This document shows, in pieces, positions 57,337-64,000 of a DNA stretch of 64,000 bases. The position numbers and the translations under genes were made by a program. Positions within the stretch are counted from its first letter, which is position 1; every line of letters begins with the position of its first letter. The DNA comes from Drosophila persimilis (lineage: Eukaryota > Arthropoda > Insecta > Diptera > Drosophilidae), in assembly GCF_003286085.1 (NCBI RefSeq), contig NW_020825369.1:1-64000 (forward strand), read 5' to 3'. The notes below the pieces were generated by a model. It worked only from the letters and a program-made list of their open reading frames with translations. It searched no databases and was not told the origin of the DNA.

Positions 57337-60300
57337 CTGCGGGAAAAAGCATCCAAGGGAAGGCACATTAGCTTCGTGGCGTTTTGGTATGATACGATAT
57401 TCTGTGATGCTCTAGCACTACGTCACGACACCGAAATGAAAACAACAGCAAAATAAGTTTACATTCATGCACACTTGTTTAACCTCTTTGTTATCTGGTT
57501 TGGGGGCAATCTGCCAGATTTACTCTGCCTCAGCACATGCTCACACACGGATACTGCCACACACACACACACACGCACATGCATGCAGATGAAGGATGTG
57601 ATGTGTTTTGTTAAGCTTCTGGCACTCTCGTTCTCTCAGCTCTCGCTGTTTCTCCCTCGTTTTACTTATTTTCACTCGTTATATATTCTCTCGTTGCATC
57701 AGCTCTCGTTCTACTTATTTTCACTCGTTATATATTCTCTCGTTGCATCAGCTCTCGTTCTACTTATCGCCTCTCGCTGTATATATGTATTTCTGATTCT
57801 CTTGATTCTCTACCACAATCAATCGTTCTTTTAGATTTAACTTCAGCTGCTTTCGTTTATTCAGCTCTCGTTCGATTGTTTTGCTATGCTGCTGCTCCCG
57901 TTCTATTTAACTTCTCTCGGCTTATCAGCTTTCGTTCAGTCAGCATGGCTTCTGTCTGATCTCGTTCCATCTTCACCCAAAACTCTCGTTCTGTCCGCTC
58001 TCGTTTATATAGCAGCCTCTCGTTATACCTGCGCCGAAGTTCTCGTTCTCGAATATCACAGCTTTTCTAATTCTATTTTCACACGTTTTTTTTTGTCAGC
58101 TTTCGTTCTAGTTTTCACAAGTTTTTTTTTTTGTGTCCAATCTCATTCTCTGAACTTGCATTCTATCTATCGCTCTCTGTGGGTTACATTGTTAAAGTTT
58201 TTGTTTCACCAAGCCGAAAAATGCTTATTTTTTCACCTCTTTATTTTCCTTGCGCTCCCCACTCACTCGTTGCTGCTGCTGCTGCGGCAATTTTGTTTTC
58301 CTTTCCTTTTTAACGGCACGTGGAGTGCACATCTGGCTGCCACACACTACACACACTCTCGCTCGAGAGAGATAACCACACGCACACACACATAGATACA
58401 AAAGCACACACTGCCGAGCATATAATATGCAAAATACATGCATATATGTACTCGTATGCGGCGTGTGTGTCGTATGTGTTTGACTTTGTATTGTACTTAA
58501 AGCTGTCGTCGTTTGGCTCTCGGCTTGAATCTCTTTCGCCTTGAATGCCATATCCTGTTTGCCAGCTTCCGCCGCACTTTTGGGGCGTTAATGCCAAACA
58601 CGATTGTGGATACAAAAAAAAAGAAGAAAACAGAAAACAAGAAAACAAGAGTGCTGCCATGCACTGAGTGGGAGTGACGCAACCGGTATACCCCGGGGAG
58701 TACACACAATAGTATCTCTCATAGCAACTGTCATTCTCATCCGCATTCTCGGAGGAAGTTCGTCTACTTCTGGCATTGGCATTGCCATTGCCACTGGAAT
58801 GGTAGGAAGTCACCTTTTTTTTTTGTGGCTCGAGCTCGAGACAAGCATTGCTTCAAGTGCTTATGCGATGCGTTTTTTGTGGACACGAAAAAGATACAAA
58901 GTACTACTTGATACTCTGTTAAGTTCTTTCGGTTTTGTGGGCTTTGTCTCTGTTTGTTTGAGACAACTCAAAAGCTATTCTAAAAACCAAATGGTTTACT
59001 TATGTGAATCCATATGAAGAGTACTTCTTTAGGCAAAAACTTTCCTATTTCAATATCCTCTATCCCATAAATATGTCAAATCAACAGATACAGCCGCTTT
59101 AGTGCTGCACCTCCTCATATGCAGTATTCTATCAGGCTCGTATGTCGATCCATTTAACATTTCCTCCCCAAACGAAATTGCTTCATAGTTCGACAGATCC
59201 ATAAATTGCACTCAATTGAGCCCCTGCTCGTACCCGTACCCTCACCCTCACCCGTACCCGTACCCGTACTCTTATGATAGATATCATGGCAGGGAGACAG
59301 GCTTTCGGGCAGACAGGAAAATGTTTTCCCAGGCACGTACTGGGCCATGGCATGGCCTGGCATGGCAGGCTTCTGCATTTACGCTTTGTTGCATCTATTT
59401 TACATATTTCCTTCTCAACGTTTTCTGTGTTGGCTTCTTTTTGCAATAAACTGCATAAATTTCGCTCATGTGAAGAGAGTGAAGGGAAAACCCTTCTCCC
59501 GTTAAAGATTTTCTCCTTCAGACGAGAAAAGACTGACATATGTTGCGATTCTATGGCTCAATATTTGGTGTTGGAAAACACTCGCATGTGCGGCTCCCGT
59601 TTCTCGGTTTCGGTTTCAGCTGCTGCTGGTGTTTTTTTTTCCCTCCTTCCTTCAATTTGAATTCAAATTTCAATCCATGGCTTTCGTTTGAACGCCTCGG
59701 GTCAAAAGTTTAAAGGCAAAAGTTTTTGGCTAATGCACAAAAAAAAAAAAAATCCCCAGAAAAAAAACTTAAACTCATTTCCTGCTTTTGGGTTTCTTTT
59801 TTTCTTATTCTAATTTTCTTTCATACTTTCTGGTGTTCTGGTTTTTATGCATATTTCGAATGTGGAAAATATCAAATTAAAACAGGCAGAGTGAGAGAAA
59901 GAGAGAGAGAGAGAGAGAAACCGAGAGATGTAATTTGAAACAAATTCTTATTTGAAATGAAACATGCAGATGGAACAGGAAACAGGACGTCTCCTCTGTC
60001 GAGTAGGAGTATAGACAGAGTCAAGGAAGACGGAAAGAAACTTTTACGAGAAACACACACACACAGATAGGGGGAAAATGTGTTGAGTACTTGAGGAGGA
60101 TCTCGAAGAATAAGAAACAAGTTTCCTCTTCAAAACAACACAGAAAAAGTAAGTTAGTAATTTAATATTAAACAAAAAAAACAACAAAGAAGAGTACGCA
60201 AGTAGTTTTCAGCGGTACAGTGTGTTCTTTTCCAGTGTGCGTGTGTGTTTCAGTGTTGTAAAAGTTGAAAAAGAAACTTAAACACAAAAAATTACTACAG

Positions 60301-61305
60301 AAACGGATGTTGGAGTGTTTTAGAAGTGCAATGGCGCGGCAGAGTGAGTGGCAGAGATAGGAGCCGGGGGTAAAGCCGGGAATTCCATTTGTATTTTGTT
60401 TTGTGATAGGATTACTGTACTGGTCGGGGGGGTGGGGGAGTTGCGGGGGGTAAATGTTACACAACAGCACACATAGAAGGAGGCAGAGAGGGACACAGAT
60501 AGGGAAAGATGCATGTGTGTTGGAAAGGATGTGCACTAAAAGCATTTTGCATACGTTTTTTTTTTGAGTGTGTGTGGGGGGGTGGGGGTGGGGGTCACGA
60601 TTTTGTTTCTCACACAAATAAATTATCTAAAAAAAATGGTTTACCATATTCTAATCCGTGGTCGTAGTATTGGCCTGATTTTTGTCGATCAGAATAGTAG
60701 TAGGTTGTAGTTACAGAAGTGGACGGGGGGGGGGTTTGTTGGTTTGTTTGTTGATTGATTGTTTGATTGATTGATTGAACGTGTTCGTACGTATCAAATA
60801 TGATGTAAAAGAACAAACACAGTACACAGTACGTTAGGGAGTGGGCGGGGCGGGGGGCATTAGGAGAAAAAAGGAGAAGAAAGAGAGAGAGAGAGAGAGA
60901 GAGAACAAATTGTTATATAGAAAAATCGTTCAAGTAACAAATTGAAGAAAAGAAAAATAAATTTCAAAAAAATAGCCTAAAATAGAGAGGAAATTTTGGG
61001 GAAGAGGGAGGTAGGGGAGGGGGGGGTGGGAGATCAGATCTTTTGGTGAATAATACAAGTTTTTCTTTGGGGGAAAAAAAACTACCAAAATATGTGAGTG
61101 GTATTCGGAGGCGGGGGGGTTTAACTGGGAGTTAAGTGAAAAGTAAACAAAAAACCATACAAAATATGTAAATGCTACTTGAGGCAGGAAGGGGCCTTCC
61201 CGATCAAAAGAGGTCCCATGGAATGCATCCTTCACGATGCCACGGGATTCCTTTGGTACAGAGGAAAGCCCCCCCTGTTTCTGGTTGTACTGCTGTTTTA
61301 CTCAC
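57337..61305 (-). other. Phactr: Phactr intron C/D (3969 nt)
   Basis: The donor GTGAGT is at 61305-61300 and the acceptor TTTTTCCCGCAG ends at 57337. It contains a CTCTCGTT-rich segment (57625-58024, separate entry), (CA)n at about 57557-57573, ACCCGT hexamers at about 59229-59270, (GA)n at about 59897-59920 and 60883-60904, (TTGA)n near 60750-60778, and several G or T runs. No nested gene is recognised on either strand. Confidence 0.85.
57625..58024. repeat. Dispersed CTCTCGTT octamer cluster in the large intron
   Basis: Nine perfect CTCTCGTT octamers and about ten one-mismatch forms (TTTCGTT, CTCGTT, CTCTCGCTG) lie in 400 bp, most preceded by CAG or ATT. Two units of 49 bp are in tandem: ACTTATTTTCACTCGTTATA starts at 57664 with one base missing and again at 57713. 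Spacing elsewhere is irregular. The intronic RNA would read AACGAGAG. Confidence 0.8.
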
Positions 61306-61732
61306 TTGAGCGAATAGTTATTCCCTGCCGCATCCTGGCGCACCACCAGAGGCCGCTGGCTGGCCGATTGTTGGGCCGCTGCTGCGGCGGCTGCTGCCAT
61401 GGAGCCGATGCCGCCATTGCTATTGGATATGGCCGCCGCTGTGGCTGCACTTTGGCCACCGCCACCGCCGCCGCCGCCGCCGCCGCCTGGTCCGCCCCCA
61501 TGATGGTGCTCCTGGGTGGGGGTCACGGGCGTAGAGGCGGAGGCTGGCAGGGCGCCGCCCTTCTTCTTCAGGGCCGATTTGAGAGGAACTGCATTTGGCT
61601 TTGGCTCTTTGGCTGGAATTTCCTCAACGCGTTGGGTGTCCATCATGCGGACATGATTGCCGCCGGCACCGCCACCGCCGTATGGGGCATACTCGTCGTC
61701 CGAATCGAGTTCGTCCTGATCGGGATCGTGAT
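61306..61732 (-). CDS. Phactr: Phactr coding exon C
   Basis: The acceptor CCCCACAG precedes 61732, and the donor CTCAA then GTGAGT follows 61306. Phase is 2 in and 2 out, with 141 full codons. The product begins HDPDQDELDSDDEYAPYGGG (acidic, then Gly-rich), continues MMDTQRVEEIPAKEPKPNAV and the basic PLKSALKKKGG motif, then has a long Gly run, an Ala run of eight and the end RPLVVRQDAAGNNYSL. Low complexity dominates, but the splice phase is consistent with both neighbours. PLKSALKKKGG is a likely nuclear-import or phosphorylation segment by composition only. Confidence 0.92.
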
Positions 61733-62027
61733 CTGTGGGGCGATTGGTATGGATTATGGCATCAGTAAGGCAAGTAATCAGCATGCAGGGGTCAAAGGTT
61801 ATGCGGGGCCGGGGGTGGGGATGGCTAGGGACGGGGGAGGGGCGTCTCGGAGCACTAGCATAGGTATGAAGTGCGCGTTTTTGTTCTGAGGGGGGGTAAT
61901 GAGCTAATCAAAAGGTGGGAGGGGTGTTGGGTGGGGTGTTGGGTGGGGTGGGGGGGGTGTTGTCCGGGCTTGGTTCTAGGGGGTTTCAGAATATATGTAT
62001 GTGGAGTCCCCTCATCGATCGATTTAC
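61733..62027 (-). other. Phactr: Phactr intron B/C (295 nt)
   Basis: The donor is GTAAATC at 62027-62021 and the acceptor CGCCCCACAG ends at 61733. On the minus strand it is C-rich (CACCCAACACCCCACCC near 61920-61950), which extends the pyrimidine-rich region. No other feature is seen. Confidence 0.88.
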
Positions 62028-62276
62028 CATCATAGTCATAGTCCTGCTGGTAGTCCTGATCGTGTATGGCGCCTGGCCCGTGCGGTCGTCCAGCGATGAG
62101 CGTGGGGCTCGGCGTGGAGAACATTGGCGGCGGTGGGATCGGTCCGATCTCCGACAGCGGTATCGGCGGCTCTGGCAGTTCGCTGAGCATCACCCCCGGT
62201 GGCAGCTTGCCGCCCGCATACGGCGGCGGTGTGCTGCCCGGCGGACCGCCTACCATCTTGCCGCCATCGTCGCCAT
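62028..62276 (-). CDS. Phactr: Phactr coding exon B
   Basis: The acceptor CCCACAG precedes 62276, and the donor TATGATG then GTAAATC follows 62028. Phase is 2 bases in and 1 out, with 82 full codons. The product is GDDGGKMVGGPPGSTPPPYA, then a proline-rich stretch with LPEPPIPLSEIGPIPPPPMF, ending QDYQQDYDY. The proline clusters (PPPPMF, PEPPIP) could bind SH3, WW or EVH1 domains; that is inference. The codon shared with the upstream exon is TAT (Tyr). Confidence 0.92.
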
Positions 62277-63355
62277 CTGTGGGTGGGAAATCAAAAAATG
62301 TGTTTGGGAATCGTACAGCGAGTGGTATATTTTTCACGAGAGAGCGAGAGCGAGAGCACTGGAGGAGCGAGAGAGGATAGAGAGAGCGAGAGCGAGAGCG
62401 AGAGAACTGTTCCTTGATTCTAGCCAATAAATGTGTGCGTGTGTGTGCGTGTGTGACCGTGACTGGTGGGCTGGTGAGTGTTTTGGGGTGTGTGCGTGTG
62501 CGTGTGCTTTGTGGCTTAGTGTGCGTGAAGTTTCTGGGGCGAACGAGGGGGAAAGAAAGGCTGCAGGTTGCCACCGATTGAAAATAGCTTAAAAAAATGT
62601 ATCGATCATTTATCGATTTTAGATTTATCGTAAATGGATAGCTATCGATATATTTCGATAATTTATGGATATATTTCGATAATTTATGAATATATTTCTA
62701 TAATTAATTTGTTATCGATTAATATATCGATCCAATTCGATAATTTATGAATATATTTCTATAATTTATTTGATATCGATTAATGTATCGATCTAATTCA
62801 ATATTTTTTAAATATATTTCTATAATTTATTGATAATCGGTTGGTTTATCGATATATTTCGATAGAATATTAGAATATCCTTTAAAGATAGCCCTGGTTC
62901 CTGTGATATTCCACTACTTTCGGCTAGTAACGTTTGGAATTCTGTTCGAAATCCTATTAAATATTTATGGAAAAACTAACTAAAAAAAACTTTAAGATCA
63001 AGAAATCTCCGTTTCTAGACTACCAAATCGATAAAGCTGTTCATTTTTGAGGGTCTGCAATGAGATAGATATTGAAATATTTGCAATCTACAGCTTGCAG
63101 AGTCATCTTTCGGCATTCCCATCTCCTATTGACCAAATATCGTGTTTCAATCTCCTAAGTGAACCACCGTTTGGTGCCTTCCTTTACTGCCCATTCAGTT
63201 CGATTATGTATCTTCCTTTAATCATCTTTCAATCGGTTGCACAACCCTTCTGGTAGCTTCTCCCTCCCTCGCTTTCCCGCTGAACGGATTCTCTAGTTCT
63301 ATGAGTATTGAAAGGATATTCATTCCTCTTGTGGGGGCGTGGGGGGTGCACTTAC
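62277..63355 (-). other. Phactr: Phactr intron A/B (1079 nt)
   Basis: The donor GTAAGT is at 63355-63350 and the acceptor CCACCCACAG ends at 62277. It holds a 61-bp AT-rich tandem repeat with TATCGAT motifs (62600-62880) and (GA/CT)n near the 3' end (about 62338-62405). The 62277-62574 part stays open in the frame of the next exon but has no ATG. Confidence 0.85.
62600..62880. repeat. 61-bp AT-rich tandem repeat containing TATCGAT/DRE motifs
   Basis: The phrase AATTTATGAATATATTTCTA occurs at 62681 and 62742, with a decayed copy at about 62803, giving a period of about 61 bp. Each unit also carries ATCGATTAATATATCGAT-type sequence. Perfect TATCGATA octamers (the DRE that binds DREF and BEAF-32) occur at 62643-62650 and 62847-62854, and many TATCGAT or TTCGATA variants lie between them. 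Confidence 0.8.
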
Positions 63356-63616
63356 ACATGTGCTCGTTGTGGTAGCAAATATTGACTCCTCGGCGGGTCA
63401 GCTTATTGGCGCCGCCCAATGTGTTGGGCCTCTCCATTTTTCCATCCACCTGGTGATGGCCGCCACCGCCTCCTCCTCCGCCGCCGCCGCCGGGTGGCGG
63501 TAGCATGGAACCCTGACATTGCGGCTGCTCGATGTTGGGCGTGGATAATGTGCCGTTGCCACCATGTTGCTGTTGTTGTTGTTGTTGTTGTGCATCAGTC
63601 TTGTCTTTTCTTGGTT
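63356..63616 (-). CDS. Phactr: Phactr coding exon A (most 5' in window)
   Basis: The acceptor is TTCTGCAG, with the first exon base at 63616, and the donor is ATGT then GTAAGT, with the last base at 63356. The exon enters with two bases of a split codon and leaves with one, so 86 full codons lie inside. The product starts PRKDKTDA, has eight glutamines, then TLSTPNIEQPQCQGS, a run of eleven glycines, and ends HHQVDGKMERPNTLGGANKL-TRRGVNICYHNEHM. It is a disordered linker between the N-terminal and C-terminal modules. The (CAA)n and (GGC)n tracts that encode the runs are prone to length variation. The upstream partner exon is outside the window. Confidence 0.88.
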
Positions 63617-64000
63617 CTGCAGAAGAGAGAGAGAGAGAGAGAAACGAATGAGTATAAAGTGAGTAAAGAGTAAACTAATTTATAGTTAAAAGAGTATGCC
63701 GTAAATCCACTCGACAGCCAACCAGCCAGCCAGTGTGGTGGCATGCCCCACTTGACACAAGCTTTTACTTTAATTGTCGGTGGTCAGAAAACAGTTGGCC
63801 GGCAGTGGAAAGTCCTTTGGGCCAGTGGAAAATTGCCCTGCCCCCACAGTCCGCTTGCCACTTGAGTGGCCACAAAGCCAAAGGATACACATGTCCTTGG
63901 TCTGTCTCTCTTTCCGCTACTCCCCTCCCCCCCAAACCACCTCCTGTGGTGGCCCAGTGGCCCAGTCGTTTCGGTCATACATATATATATTATTTTTGTA
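63617..64000 (-). other. Phactr: Phactr intron upstream of exon A (partial)
   Basis: The sequence next to the acceptor is (CT)n on the minus strand (63624-63640). The rest is unique noncoding DNA with no exon recognised; a (AT)n run lies at about 63980-63990. The intron continues past the window edge. Confidence 0.8.

Larger units (their letters stand above)
52925..63616 (-). other. Phactr: Phactr gene, 3' part (six coding exons and 3' UTR; 5' part outside window)
   Basis: This is the only certain gene. Six coding exons with GT/AG borders join in phase to give 527 residues plus stop. The upstream exons, including the N-terminal RPEL motif known in the family, lie beyond 64000. Phactr proteins bind monomeric actin through RPEL motifs and bind the phosphatase PP1 through their C-terminus; actin and PP1 compete, so the protein links actin state to dephosphorylation of cytoskeletal substrates. 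Introns in transcript order are 1079, 295, 3969, 68 and 617 nt. The D. melanogaster orthologue is, from memory, CG32264. Confidence 0.95.

Noticed and set aside
62277..62574. Open reading continuing in frame upstream of Phactr exon B, as a possible alternative first exon
   Set aside because: The frame has no ATG (it opens at GTG) and is composed of CA and GA repeat translation; a good acceptor sits exactly at the exon border, so intron sequence is the simpler reading.

Overview
The window is fly genomic DNA, almost certainly Drosophila. The evidence is short and long introns with canonical GT/AG borders, one recognisable multi-exon animal gene, a DINE-1/INE-1-type Helitron relic, and very dense simple repeats (CAG, CA, GA, TGCC, GGCAGT, poly-G). 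The repeat load would fit an obscura-group species, but that placement is inference and I cannot test it from one window.

Only one protein-coding gene is certain. It lies on the minus strand at the right end (about 52.9-63.6 kb) and continues upstream past the window edge. It encodes the Drosophila Phactr protein (phosphatase and actin regulator; D. melanogaster orthologue recalled as CG32264). Six coding exons join in phase: 63356-63616, 62028-62276, 61306-61732, 56981-57336, 56636-56912 and 56003-56018. They give 527 residues plus a stop. The first half is low-complexity linker (Gln, Gly, Pro and Ala runs). The second half carries three RPEL actin-binding motifs, the PP1-binding string (IIRF ... 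W) and the invariant end FHRP. Introns are 1079, 295, 3969, 68 and 617 nt. A long A-rich 3' UTR (T-rich on the + strand) probably runs from 56002 down to about 52.93 kb.

From 1 to about 52.9 kb I find no credible coding exon. The sequence is a mosaic of unique noncoding DNA and repeats: a degenerate TTCCCCTGGAAAT-type array (7.49-8.37 kb), two GATC-rich decayed blocks (12.2-12.8 and 40.8-41.5 kb), an 11-copy 33-bp minisatellite (13.32-13.68 kb), AT-rich tracts (17.2-18.07, 27.1-27.6, 31.75-32.19 kb), the DINE-1-like element (about 32.19-33.22 kb), an AT-rich TTTATACC array (38.0-38.7 kb), an 11-bp GGCCAGAAGGG array (42.53-42.65 kb) and a four-copy 170-bp tandem repeat (50.48-51.18 kb).

The most notable noncoding site is at 45.7 kb on the minus strand. 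A TATA-less core promoter has a consensus Inr and a consensus DPE at exactly +28 to +32, followed by 5'UTR-like sequence and splice-like signals. If real, much of the left 45 kb could be intron of a second minus-strand gene or noncoding RNA lying 3' of Phactr. No clearly novel biological system is visible; the unusual items are regulatory and repeat structures, listed as findings.
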